Assembly (NCBI GenBank): GCA_965371225.1
Contig: CBDUXP010000025.1
Span: 1-53,948 of the forward strand
Direction: 5' to 3'
Source of the DNA: CBDUXP01 sp965371225 [NCBI: uncultured bacterium]
Lineage (GTDB): Bacteria > Abyssobacteria > SURF-5 > CBDUXP01
Length of the DNA stretch: 53,948 nucleotides
A program made the translations under genes and the position numbers. The notes beneath the pieces were generated by a model. The model did no database searches and had not been told where the DNA came from. It saw only the letters and a list, made by a program, of their open reading frames with translations. Each line of letters opens with the position of its first letter. Positions within the stretch are counted from its first letter, which is position 1. Positions 15,853 through 23,413 of the stretch are shown here, in pieces.

Positions 15853-17409
15853 TCAGCGGAAGAGCACGTCCGCCGTCATGTCGGCGGGGATATCGATACC
15901 GAGGAGCTGGAGCGTGGTGGGCGCGAGGTCGCTGAGCTTGCCGCGGTCGATGAGGTGCGTGCCGTCCACGTGGTTCGCGATGTAGAAGCATTCGACCGGA
16001 TAGCAATCGCTGTGCGCTGTGCGCACGCGGTCGCTGTCCGCCTCGCGCATCTGCTCCGCATTCCCGTGGTCCGCGGTCAGCAGCACGTGCGCGTCCAGCT
16101 CCAGCGCGCGGTCTACCACCGTGCCTACGCACGCGTCGGTCACTTCCACCGCCGTCTTCGTGGCCGCAAAGTCGCCCGTGTGGCCCACCATGTCGCAGTT
16201 GGCGAAGTTCACCACGTACAGTGCGTACGCGTCCGGCTGCATCCGGCGCACTAGCTCGTCGCGCACGTCGTACGCGTTCATTTCCGGGTGTTGCGCGAAC
16301 GAGGAGGCGTCGTACACGCTGGGGATTTCGATCTGCTCCTCCAGCGGGTACGGCGTTGTGCGTTTGCCGTTGAAGAAGGAGGTGACGTGGCGGAACTTCT
16401 GCGTTTCGGCGATGCGGAGCTGCTTGAGCCCCTGCGCGCCGACCACCTCACCGAGCAGGTTGGCCATGCCCGCGCCGGCATCGAGCGATTCGAGAATGGC
16501 GTGCGGGAAGGCGTCGTAGTACCGCGTCAGCCCCGCATAGTGCACGTCCAGCCGGTCGCCCTCGCGGCCCGGGCACTCGGCCTCCACGAACGCCTGCGTC
16601 AATTGGATGGCCCGGTCCTGGCGGTAGTTGCAGTGGATGACTCCGTCCCCGGGGCGGATTCCACGAAAGGAGCCGATGACATGCGGCACGATGTACTCGT
16701 CCGTCATGGGCGTGTCCGTGGGCGTGCGATCGGTCGCGTACGACCGCTCGACCGCCGCGGCGGCTGAGGCGGCGTGCGCGCCCTCCCCGCCGACCAGGCA
16801 CGCATACGCGCGCCGGACCAGGTTCCAGTTGCGCGACCGGTCCATGCCGTAGTACCGCCCCATGACGGTGCCGATGTGCGCCATAGGCCCGCAGCGCGCC
16901 AGCTCCTCCTCGAGCTTCGGAATGAACTCCATGGCGCTGCGCGGCGGCGTGTCTCGCCCGTCCGCAAACACGTGCACCATGATCCGGCCCACCCCCGCCG
17001 CGTGCACGTGCCGCAGCATCCGGTACAGGTGTTCCTCGTGGGCGTGCACGCCCTCGTTCTGCAGCAGCCCCAGAAAGTGCAGCGTCGCGTCGGGATGCGC
17101 GACGCAATGGTCGAGCACGCGCCCGAACGCCGGCTGCTGCCAGAACGTCCCGTCGGCCATCATGTCGTTGATGCGTTTCAGTTCTTGCTCGACGATCCGG
17201 CCCGCGCCCATGTTGAGATGGCCCGCCTCACTGGAACCCATGAAGCCCGGGGGCAGCCCGACCGCCTCGCCGGCACAGTCGAGCAGCGTCCAGGGATAGT
17301 CCCGCCGGTAGCGGTCCACGTTCGGCGTGTGCGCCGCCGCGACCGCGTTGCCGTCCGCCTGCTCGGTGACGCCCCACCCGTCGCGGATGATGATGACTAC
17401 CGGTCGCAC
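15853..17409 (-). CDS. gpmI: 2,3-bisphosphoglycerate-independent phosphoglycerate mutase
   Basis: 518 residues, usual length for the family. It interconverts 3- and 2-phosphoglycerate in glycolysis/gluconeogenesis with two metal ions. Seen are RDGWG at the N-terminus (metal Asp), MGSSEAGHLNMGAGR with the phospho-acceptor serine, HVFADGRDTPPRS, NYRQDRA, NCDMVGHTGD and LLTADHGNAEQM. The GTG at 17409 has a perfect ribosome site (AAAGGAG, 5 bases before); TTG 17430 lacks one. It stands alone between two SGNH genes, without other glycolytic genes. Confidence 0.96.
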   Translation of the reverse strand: MRPVVIIIRDGWGVTEQADGNAVAAAHTPNVDRYRRDYPWTLLDCAGEAVGLPPGFMGSSEAGHLNMGAGRIVEQELKRINDMMADGTFWQQPAFGRVLDHCVAHPDATLHFLGLLQNEGVHAHEEHLYRMLRHVHAAGVGRIMVHVFADGRDTPPRSAMEFIPKLEEELARCGPMAHIGTVMGRYYGMDRSRNWNLVRRAYACLVGGEGAHAASAAAAVERSYATDRTPTDTPMTDEYIVPHVIGSFRGIRPGDGVIHCNYRQDRAIQLTQAFVEAECPGREGDRLDVHYAGLTRYYDAFPHAILESLDAGAGMANLLGEVVGAQGLKQLRIAETQKFRHVTSFFNGKRTTPYPLEEQIEIPSVYDASSFAQHPEMNAYDVRDELVRRMQPDAYALYVVNFANCDMVGHTGDFAATKTAVEVTDACVGTVVDRALELDAHVLLTADHGNAEQMREADSDRVRTAHSDCYPVECFYIANHVDGTHLIDRGKLSDLAPTTLQLLGIDIPADMTADVLFR

Positions 17410-17431
17410 CGCTGCTCCTTTCACGCGCAAA

Positions 17432-17450
17432 GCCCGCCGCCGCGGCGGGC
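17432..17450 (-). promoter_or_regulatory. GC stem in the gpmI leader
   Basis: A 9-base perfect inverted repeat with a 1-base centre (GCCCGCCGC / GCGGCGGGC) lies about 11 bases upstream of the gpmI ribosome site. On the minus strand an extended -10-like box TGGTATGCT (complement of 17461-17469) is just upstream, so the stem would form near the 5' end of the mRNA. It may stabilise the leader or modulate translation; this is inference. Confidence 0.35.
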
Positions 17451-17576
17451 CCCTACGCCGAGCATACCAGTTCCGCCCAAGTGGAGACGCCCATGCATCG
17501 GGAAGCCTGGCGCAACGGAAGCGGGAAGCGGATATGCTTTCGGCGCGGGGATCAGACGAGCGACCGAAGCGGAAGA

Positions 17577-18659
17577 ATGCGACGCAAGTTTTGGCGGGCC
17601 GGGGCGGCGGCGTTGGGGCTGCTGCTCGGTCTTGGGCTGGTGGAGGGGGCCCTGCGCCTCTTCCGCGTGGCGCCGGCAGGCCGCGTGTCGACGGTCACGG
17701 AGTCCGAGTACGCGCGCGTGCCCGGCATTTTCACGCCCAACGTGCACCTGGTGGACCGGCGCAACCCGGCGCTGCCGCACCAGGTGCGCATCAATACTCT
17801 CGGCTATCGGGGGGTGGACTTTCCCCGCGCGAAACCGCCGGGCGAAGTGCGTGTGCTCCTGGTGGGCGACTCGTTCACGTATGGCGACTTCGTGGACGAC
17901 GACGCGACGCTGCCGGCCCAACTGGAGCGCGAGCTGCGCGCCCGGGGCGTGAAGGCGCGTGCGATCAATGCCGGCCTGAGCGCCACGACGATTGTTGGAC
18001 AGCGCGCCATGGTGGACCGCGCCCTGCCGCTGCAGCCCGACCTCGTCCTGCTGACGTTCTCAGAGAATGACGTGGATGATATGGCAGGGCCCCTGTGGCC
18101 CCGTCTGGCGGCGACCCGGCGGCTGAAGTCGCGGTTCCCGGTGGGGGCGGTCTATCCGGTGCTGCGCCGTACCGCCCTGTGGAATTTCGCGCTTCAGGTG
18201 CGCGCGCGCCGGCAGGCGGGGCAGCGGCAGCGGCTCCTGACGACCGAAGCGGCGCCGGGGGAGCCGGCGGGCACGGAGCCGGCACGCCGCGCGCGCTACG
18301 CGGTCGCCCTCAGGGAACTGCACGAGGCGCTGGCGGCGAAAGACCTGCCCCTGGTGTTCCTCGCGTTTCCGTCATACCCGTCCGTGGTGGTGGCCGAGCC
18401 GCCCGAACTGTTGCAGTGGGCGGAGCGCACGGCGGTGGAGGCCGGGATCGCCACCATTGCGCTGGCGCCGCCGTTGCGGGCTGCGTCCCACGCGCCCGAA
18501 ACCCTCTACCTGGTACCCCACGACAAACACCCCAGCCCGCAGGGCTACGGGGTTGCCGCGGCGTACGTCGCGGACCGGCTGCTGGCGACGGTGTTCAGCA
18601 CTCCCGCGCCCAGCAGTCCCAGCGATCCCGCTCTACACACGGCCGCGCCGGCGCGATGA
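17577..18659 (+). CDS. SGNH/GDSL hydrolase family protein, membrane-anchored
   Basis: 360 residues. An N-terminal signal or anchor (about 8-28, GAAALGLLLGLGLVEGALRLF) is followed by an SGNH fold: VGDSFTYGD (Ser), NAGLSATT, TFSENDVDD and the C-terminal DKHPSPQGY with the catalytic His. It resembles glycan O-acetyltransferase partner or esterase domains like the gene at 14662, but is not coupled to an MBOAT gene. I chose ATG 17577 because a TATGCT -10-like box at 17533-17538 lies inside the longer open frame starting at 17481. The substrate is unknown. Confidence 0.75.
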   Translation: MRRKFWRAGAAALGLLLGLGLVEGALRLFRVAPAGRVSTVTESEYARVPGIFTPNVHLVDRRNPALPHQVRINTLGYRGVDFPRAKPPGEVRVLLVGDSFTYGDFVDDDATLPAQLERELRARGVKARAINAGLSATTIVGQRAMVDRALPLQPDLVLLTFSENDVDDMAGPLWPRLAATRRLKSRFPVGAVYPVLRRTALWNFALQVRARRQAGQRQRLLTTEAAPGEPAGTEPARRARYAVALRELHEALAAKDLPLVFLAFPSYPSVVVAEPPELLQWAERTAVEAGIATIALAPPLRAASHAPETLYLVPHDKHPSPQGYGVAAAYVADRLLATVFSTPAPSSPSDPALHTAAPAR

Positions 18660-18671
18660 TTGCCGGCGCGG
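18643..18671. terminator. Strong bidirectional hairpin between convergent SGNH and Sel1 genes
   Basis: A perfect 10-base stem, CCGCGCCGGC (18643-18652) with GCCGGCGCGG (18662-18671), 9-base loop. It overlaps the SGNH stop codon and ends 4 bases before the stop of the Sel1 gene on the minus strand. No T-run. Confidence 0.6.
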
Positions 18672-18675
18672 TGGA

Positions 18676-20115
18676 TTACTCGCTACTCGGCTCCCACTGC
18701 GCGGCGAGCCGCTGCGCTTTGGCCAATTCCGCGGGGCTGAGCATTTCGAGCACCGTCTTCACGGCGTCGACGGCTTTCCGGTCGCCATTGACCGCCGCCA
18801 GGCTCAGCCACATGTGGGCGTTGACGCCATCCTGCCGCACCCCCTCGCCGATGGCGAAGGAGATGCCCAGATTGAACTGGGAGGGCTGGTAGCCCTGTTG
18901 CGCGGCGCGGCGGTACCAGCGGACGGCTTCTGCATGGTCCTGCTTCACGCCTTCCGCTTCGTCATAGGCGACGCCCAGATTGTGCTGCGCGGGCGGATGG
19001 CCCTGCTCGGCCGCGCGCCGATACCACTCTGCGGCTTCCGCATGGTCCTGGGGTACGCCCCGGCCGTTGTCATACGCCACGCCCAGGTTGTGCTGCGCGG
19101 GTGGATGACCCTGCGCGGCCGCGCGCCGGTACCAGGTGATGGCCTCGGCCTGGTCCACCGCGACACCCTCGCCCTGCTCGTACGCGACGGCCAGGTTGTG
19201 TTGCGCGGCGGTGTGGCCCTGGGTGGCGGCGCGGTGATACCACTTGGCCGATTCCGCCACGTCCTGCGGGACGCCCCGGCCGGTGTCGTACGCGATGCCT
19301 AGGTTGTACTGGGCCGACGCGTGGCCCTGGTCCGCGGCCATGCGGAACCACGTGACCGCCTTCGCATAGTCCACGGCGATGCCTTCGCCGATGGCATAGG
19401 ACACGCCCAGGTTGTGCTGGGCATTGGCATGCCCTTGCTCACCGGCGCGGCGGTACCACTCCACGGCGGCCACATGATCCACGGGCACGCCTTCGCCCTG
19501 GTCATACGCTACCGCCAAGCTGTACTGGGCCCGCTCGTGGCCCTGGTCGGCGGCGCGGCGATACCACTTGACCGCCTCCGCATCGTCGACGGGCACGCCT
19601 TCACCGATATCGTAGGAGACCGCCAGGTTGTACTGCGCCCCGGAATGATTCTGGTCGGCGGCGCGGCGGTACCAGCGGACCGCTTCCTTGTGGTCTACGG
19701 ACACGCCCTCACCCTGGTCGTAGGCCACCGCCAAGTTGTACTGCGCGGGCGCATGATCCTTGTCGGCGGCGCGGCGGTACCAGACGGCCGCTTCGGCATG
19801 GTCCGTGGGCACGCCCTCGCCGCTGTCATAGGCCACGGCCAGATTGTGCTGCGCCGGCGCGTAGCCCTGCTCCGCGGCCTGGCGGTACCAGGCAACGGCC
19901 TGGGCGGAGTCCTGCGGGACGCCTTCGCCGCTCTCGAACATGGAGCCCAGGAAGTACTGCGCCTTGGGGTCCCCGGCCTCCGCCAGGGGCGCCCATTCCG
20001 CCAGCGCAACCGCATAGTCGTCGCGCAAATAGGCCGCGACGCCCGTTTCGTAATCTGCAAAGGCCGGCGCCTGCCACAGCAGCGCCACACAGCTTGCCAC
20101 GAGAATTCTCTTCAT
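18676..20115 (-). CDS. Secreted Sel1-repeat (TPR-like) protein, 11 repeats
   Basis: 479 residues. A signal peptide (MKRILVASCVALLWQAPAFA) is followed by a lead-in and 11 Sel1-like repeats of 36 residues (pattern AQ-NLAVAYD-GEGV--D-AEAV-WYRRAA-QGH), then a short C-terminal cap ending PAELAKAQRLAAQWEP. Sel1 proteins are alpha-solenoid scaffolds, often periplasmic and used in signalling or envelope complexes; the partner is unknown. Repeats are evenly spaced (108 bases) and very similar, suggesting recent internal amplification. A TATAAT box (complement of 20162-20167) lies 46 bases upstream. It has no operon partner. Confidence 0.9.
   Translation of the reverse strand: MKRILVASCVALLWQAPAFADYETGVAAYLRDDYAVALAEWAPLAEAGDPKAQYFLGSMFESGEGVPQDSAQAVAWYRQAAEQGYAPAQHNLAVAYDSGEGVPTDHAEAAVWYRRAADKDHAPAQYNLAVAYDQGEGVSVDHKEAVRWYRRAADQNHSGAQYNLAVSYDIGEGVPVDDAEAVKWYRRAADQGHERAQYSLAVAYDQGEGVPVDHVAAVEWYRRAGEQGHANAQHNLGVSYAIGEGIAVDYAKAVTWFRMAADQGHASAQYNLGIAYDTGRGVPQDVAESAKWYHRAATQGHTAAQHNLAVAYEQGEGVAVDQAEAITWYRRAAAQGHPPAQHNLGVAYDNGRGVPQDHAEAAEWYRRAAEQGHPPAQHNLGVAYDEAEGVKQDHAEAVRWYRRAAQQGYQPSQFNLGISFAIGEGVRQDGVNAHMWLSLAAVNGDRKAVDAVKTVLEMLSPAELAKAQRLAAQWEPSSE
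18780..19970 (-). repeat. 108-bp coding tandem repeat array (11 units)
   Basis: The DNA of the Sel1 gene repeats with a 108-base period in frame. Units share blocks such as GCGCGGCGGTACCA (reading WYRR) and GTTGTGCTGCGC or GTTGTACTGCGC (reading AQHNL or AQYNL). This is a coding repeat, not CRISPR, but it may recombine and change the repeat number. Confidence 0.8.
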
Positions 20116-20161
20116 TACGTACTACCCCATCTGCTTCTGCGAGTTGGTGATGTGTAATGCT

Positions 20162-20187
20162 ATTATAGTCTTTTTCGCTAATTTAGC
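20162..20187 (-). promoter_or_regulatory. Promoter and small palindrome upstream of the Sel1 gene
   Basis: On the minus strand a perfect TATAAT (complement of 20162-20167) is 46 bases from the Sel1 ATG. Upstream of it GCTAA-T-TTAGC (20177-20187) forms a 5-base inverted repeat in the spacer/-35 area, a likely operator position. The gap 20116-20293 is the second strongly AT-rich patch in the first 25 kb. Confidence 0.5.
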
Positions 20188-20293
20188 TAGTGCCGAATAA
20201 CAATCTGATCTGATGGTCGCGCGGCCGGGCAGCCCCCGGCCTGCCCTGGTCGGGCGTGGGCCGAACGCCTTCTCTGGCCGGGGTGGGGTTTCG

Positions 20294-20938
20294 CTAGGCG
20301 CGAGCCCGGCGCGGGGTAATGCGGTAGGCGCAGCGGCGGTCGCCCGTCAGGATGTACTCGGTCCGGTCGACCGTGACGTTCGGGCCGAGCACCGTCTGGA
20401 ACAGCTCCAGCTCCCCGGCGCACAACCCCTGGCACGCGGCGGCGGCGGCGCAGATGGGGCAGTTGTTTTCCAGCAGGAGGAAGCCCCGGTCCCCGTCCCG
20501 CGACCACTCGGCCATGTAGCCTTCTTCGCGGCGGATGGCGGCGAGCGCCGCGACCCGCTTGCCGAGGGCGGCCCGCTTGGGGATGCGCGCGCTATACGCG
20601 GTCACTTGGGCGCGGGTGCGTTCGGCGATGAGCCTGTCCATGCCACGCTTCCCGAACGCGGCCTTCAGGGCGGCGAGCATGCCCACCGCCAATTCGCCGT
20701 GGCTGTCGGGAAAGTGGCCCGCGGCGGCGTCCGTCACGCGCCACACGCGCGCCGGGCGGCCGACCTTGCGGCGCTCGTCGGCATAGGCGGTCAGCTCCGC
20801 GTCGGTGAGGGCGTAGAGGTGCTGGCGCACGGCCATGGGGGTGACCTTCAGGCGCTTGGCAAGCTGCGCGGCCGTCTGCGGCCCTTTGGTTTTCAGGAGG
20901 TGCAGGATACGCTCCCGGGAGTTGTCCGCCGGCTGCAT
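20294..20938 (-). CDS. SufR-like HTH transcriptional regulator with C-terminal cysteines
   Basis: 214 residues. An N-terminal winged helix (about 8-66, QTAAQLAKRLKVTPMAVRQHLYAL) of the DeoR/ArsR-like type is followed by a regulatory domain with C160, C163, C169, C173 and C203 in the pattern ENNCPIC...CQGLC...GDRRCAYRI, resembling the iron-sulfur-binding domain of SufR regulators. It probably senses iron-sulfur or redox state and represses. It is divergent from the VOC gene at 21053 and an AT palindrome lies between. The open frame continues upstream through the VOC gene, but ATG 20938 is preceded by a TACACT -10 box only 6 bases away, supporting this start and a leaderless mRNA. Confidence 0.82.
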   Translation of the reverse strand: MQPADNSRERILHLLKTKGPQTAAQLAKRLKVTPMAVRQHLYALTDAELTAYADERRKVGRPARVWRVTDAAAGHFPDSHGELAVGMLAALKAAFGKRGMDRLIAERTRAQVTAYSARIPKRAALGKRVAALAAIRREEGYMAEWSRDGDRGFLLLENNCPICAAAAACQGLCAGELELFQTVLGPNVTVDRTEYILTGDRRCAYRITPRRARA

Positions 20939-20944
20939 GGGGGC

Positions 20945-20973
20945 AGTGTAGGGCGGGGGCCGGAATAACGCAA
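20945..20973 (-). promoter_or_regulatory. Leaderless promoter of the SufR-like regulator
   Basis: On the minus strand TTGCGT (complement of 20968-20973), 17 bases, TACACT (complement of 20945-20950), then only 6 bases to the ATG at 20938. Transcription would start at or next to the start codon and no ribosome site is present. Confidence 0.55.
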
Positions 20974-20981
20974 GGTTTTGC

Positions 20982-21016
20982 TTGACATAATATATATAGA
21001 TGTTACTATATATATA
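20982..21016 (+). promoter_or_regulatory. VOC-gene promoter overlapped by a 10-base AT palindrome (operator)
   Basis: TTGACA at 20982-20987, a 16-base spacer and TACTAT at 21004-21009 make a near-consensus promoter. Inside it lies a perfect inverted repeat, ATATATATAG (20990-20999) and CTATATATAT (21006-21015) with a 6-base centre, covering the spacer and the -10. That is an ideal repressor site, and the divergent SufR-like regulator is the obvious candidate to bind it. The AT-only arms contrast with the G+C-rich surroundings. Confidence 0.7.
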
Positions 21017-21052
21017 GGCCTTGCGCCGACGCGGGCCGGGAAGGGGTGCAGC

Positions 21053-21493
21053 ATGCAGGTGAAGCATCTGGACCATCTGAATCTGTCCGTACAGGATTTC
21101 GAGAACACCGTGGCGTGGTATGGCCGCGTGTTGGGCTTCGCGCTCGTGGAGGAGGGTGTGCAGGAGGGCGTGCGGTGGGGCGTCATCCGCGCGGGCGAGG
21201 CCATGCTGTGTATCTACGAGCATCCGGAGTTGCACGCCGAGGATGCCGACACCCAGCGGGAGCAGCACGGGCTGCACGGCATCGCGCACTTCGGGCTCCG
21301 CATCACGGACCGGGCGGCGTGGGAGGACACCGTGGCGCGCGAAGGCCTCCCCGTGCGCTTTGGTGGGCCCATCGAGTGGCCGCATTCCACGGCCTGGTAC
21401 ATCAACGATCCCACCGGCTACGAAATCGAAGTCGCCCTCTGGCACGACGACCGCGTGATGTTCGATCGGGAGACGTCAGCAAGGAGTGCGTAA
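21053..21493 (+). CDS. VOC (glyoxalase/dioxygenase-fold) family protein
   Basis: 146 residues with paired beta-alpha-beta-beta-beta units: KHLDHLNLSVQDFENTVAWYGRVLGF at the start and AHFGLRITDR...DPTGYEIEVALWHDD in the second half. H6, E62-region and E136-region residues are where VOC enzymes bind a metal, but the reaction (lyase, dioxygenase, resistance binding) cannot be read. The ATG at 21053 has AAGGGG 7 bases before. It is controlled by the palindromic promoter upstream and was followed by a second VOC gene, now a remnant. Confidence 0.85.
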   Translation: MQVKHLDHLNLSVQDFENTVAWYGRVLGFALVEEGVQEGVRWGVIRAGEAMLCIYEHPELHAEDADTQREQHGLHGIAHFGLRITDRAAWEDTVAREGLPVRFGGPIEWPHSTAWYINDPTGYEIEVALWHDDRVMFDRETSARSA

Positions 21494-21590
21494 TGACCGC
21501 GCCCGCGCTAACGCACATCGCGTGGTCGAAACCGAGGGTAACCGCGTGGAGTTCGCGTACGCGTGGAGGACGGAGTGTCTGCCGGACTAG
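21493..21590 (+). pseudogene. Remnant of a second VOC family gene (internal deletion)
   Basis: An ATG overlaps the VOC stop (TAATG, with AAGGAG at 21481) and begins MTAPALTHIA, a typical VOC N-terminus. Thirty bases on, in another frame, the sequence reads VVETEGNRVEFAYAWRTE and stops at 21588-21590; NRVEFAY is the typical C-terminal strand of VOC proteins. So only the first ~10 and last ~22 codons of a ~120-130 codon gene remain, joined with a frame change. The remnant stop overlaps the end of the DUF2231 gene by 4 bases. Confidence 0.65.
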
Positions 21591-22174
21591 TGCGCGTGGT
21601 CCCCGTGCTCGTGCGCGCCCGGCTCCGGTTCCGGCGCCGGGGCGGGCTCGGCACTCTCCGCGGGTTCGGCATGCCCGTGGTCATGCCCGTCGCCATGTTC
21701 CTCGCCGCCGGCGGGCACGGGTTCGTTCGCGACGGAGATGCCGTACCGGAACACGAGATTCGCGCCGCGGTCCGCGCCCAGCGTCAGTACGCCCCAGGTC
21801 ACGAGCAGGCCGAGGAGCACGACGCGGTTGCGTTGCCGAGGCTGGGCCGCCATGCGCAAACTGGCAAGAGAGGTGCCCATCGCCAGGAGTGTGGTCGCGA
21901 ACATGAAGTTACGATGGATGTGCACCAGGTCGTGGCCCGGCGAATCGTGTCCCAGGCTCTCGGCGGCCAGCAAGCCCGCGCCCACGGCGGCCAGCGCGCC
22001 GACGGTACCCAGGTACAGGCACACGCGCGCGTGTCCGGCCCACGCCTCCCGCCGCCCCAGTACCACCGCCGCCTGGAGCGCCAGCGCGACCGTAAGCAGC
22101 GCGATGGGGAAGTGCACGGTCAGCGGATGAATGTTGTGGATCCCGGCCAGCCCGGGCAACAACGTCTCCAGCAT
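21587..22174 (-). CDS. DUF2231 membrane protein with His-rich C-terminal tail
   Basis: 195 residues, four membrane helices (about 15-38, 50-70, 88-106, 118-136). IHPLTVHFPIALL and HIHRNFMFATTLLA are DUF2231 features with conserved helix-flanking histidines that may bind heme or metal. The tail (about 155-195) is rich in His, Asp, Glu and Pro, with HGDGHDHGH and HEHGDHAH, a likely metal-binding segment. Function unknown. It lies downstream of metF and a small membrane protein on the same strand and may share their transcript. Confidence 0.8.
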   Translation of the reverse strand: MLETLLPGLAGIHNIHPLTVHFPIALLTVALALQAAVVLGRREAWAGHARVCLYLGTVGALAAVGAGLLAAESLGHDSPGHDLVHIHRNFMFATTLLAMGTSLASLRMAAQPRQRNRVVLLGLLVTWGVLTLGADRGANLVFRYGISVANEPVPAGGEEHGDGHDHGHAEPAESAEPAPAPEPEPGAHEHGDHAH

Positions 22175-22224
22175 GCGTGCTCCTTACGGGGGCAATGGTC
22201 GCGCCCACCGTGGAGGGGGTGGCC

Positions 22225-22404
22225 TTATTTGCTCCTGCCGTTGAGCAGCACGAACGCAAACGCCGCCCCCGGGATCACCACGACGGGGATCAGGGCGGTT
22301 AGCGGCGGCCGGCCGTAGGCCACCGTCATGAAGCCCAGTACCAAAATACCGAAGAGTAGATACACGCCGGCGAACATCGCCGCCTTCGCCGGCGCCACCT
22401 TCAT
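22225..22404 (-). CDS. Small two-helix membrane protein of unknown function
   Basis: 59 residues from ATG 22404 (ribosome site AAAGGGG 5 bases before); the longer frame to 22425 has none. Two hydrophobic helices (about 10-30 and 35-53) are separated by AYGRPP, and a short polar end NGRSK follows. I do not recognise a family. It sits 25 bases after the metF stop and 50 bases before the DUF2231 gene, so it is probably co-transcribed. Confidence 0.6.
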   Translation of the reverse strand: MKVAPAKAAMFAGVYLLFGILVLGFMTVAYGRPPLTALIPVVVIPGAAFAFVLLNGRSK

Positions 22405-22429
22405 TTGGCCCCTTTCCGGCGACACGGAT

Positions 22430-23323
22430 TTAGGTTACTGGGAGGAGCCCGGCGACGCCGGAATGCTGGAGGTTGCGGAAAATGTCTTGCGTGGCGCGGG
22501 ACTTGTTCAGCGTGTAGAAGTGGATGCCCGGCGCGTTGTACTCGAGCAGTTGCATGCACTGCTCGGTAGCGTAGTCGACGCCGATGCGATAACACTCGTC
22601 CGGCTGGTCGGCGTACTTGGCAAGGTGTTGTGCCAGCTCGCCGGGCAGGTCGGCCCCGGCGAGTTCGGAAATCCGTTTGATCTGCTTCCAGTTCGTGATG
22701 GGCATGATGCCGGGCACGATGCGCTTGTCGAGCCCGATGCGCGCCGCCAGGTCCATGAACCGGAAGTAGTGATGGTTCACGTAGAACAGCTGTGTGATGA
22801 CCAGGTCGGCGCCCGCGTCCACCTTCTGTTTCAGGTACGCCAGGTCTTGCTCCGGACTCTCCGCATCGGGATGGGTTTCCGGAAAGCCGGCGACGACGAC
22901 CGAAAAGTCGGCCACCTCCTTGGCGAGCTGCACCAGTTCGACGGCGTGCGCGCACCCGCCGGGCGGCTGCACGAACTCCGCCTCGCCCGGCGGCGGATCG
23001 CCACGCAGCGCCAGCACGTTCACGATGCCCTTCGCCCACATGGCTTCCAGCCGTTCGCGCAACTGGTCCCGCGAATGGCCGACGCAGGTGAGGTGCCCCA
23101 TGGCCGTCAACTCCAGCTCGTCCTGGAGGCGGCTCACGGTTTCCAGCCACGCGCCCGCGTTCGAGCCGCCGGCCCCATACGTGACGGAGACGAAGGACGG
23201 TCCCAGCTCACGCAGCTCGGCCGCTGCGCCCATCAGCTGTTCGGCGCCTTGCGGGGTCTTGGGCGGGAAGAACTCGAATGAGAACGTGCGTGGCTGATCG
23301 GCGATCAGATCACGGATATGCAT
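22430..23323 (-). CDS. metF: 5,10-methylenetetrahydrofolate reductase
   Basis: 297 residues, the bacterial single-domain length. It reduces methylene-THF to methyl-THF for methionine synthesis, using FAD. Typical are FSFEFFPPKT (with the catalytic Glu), SVTYGAGGS, LALRGDPP and DLVITQLFYVNHHYFRF. The ATG at 23323 starts the conserved N-terminus; a TATGAT -10-like box lies about 35 bases upstream on the minus strand. No metH or metE is in the window. Confidence 0.95.
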   Translation of the reverse strand: MHIRDLIADQPRTFSFEFFPPKTPQGAEQLMGAAAELRELGPSFVSVTYGAGGSNAGAWLETVSRLQDELELTAMGHLTCVGHSRDQLRERLEAMWAKGIVNVLALRGDPPPGEAEFVQPPGGCAHAVELVQLAKEVADFSVVVAGFPETHPDAESPEQDLAYLKQKVDAGADLVITQLFYVNHHYFRFMDLAARIGLDKRIVPGIMPITNWKQIKRISELAGADLPGELAQHLAKYADQPDECYRIGVDYATEQCMQLLEYNAPGIHFYTLNKSRATQDIFRNLQHSGVAGLLPVT

Positions 23324-23413
23324 GCGCGCGGCCCCGACGACGTCCCCTCAAGGGATCATCATACCATCCGCATGTCCTGCCGGGCGCTCCAGGGCGCCTC
23401 TGCCCGTCGCCGC

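Noticed and set aside
18780-19970. 108-base periodic array taken for CRISPR or satellite
   Set aside because: The repeats are in frame and encode Sel1 units; there are no conserved short repeats with unique spacers.
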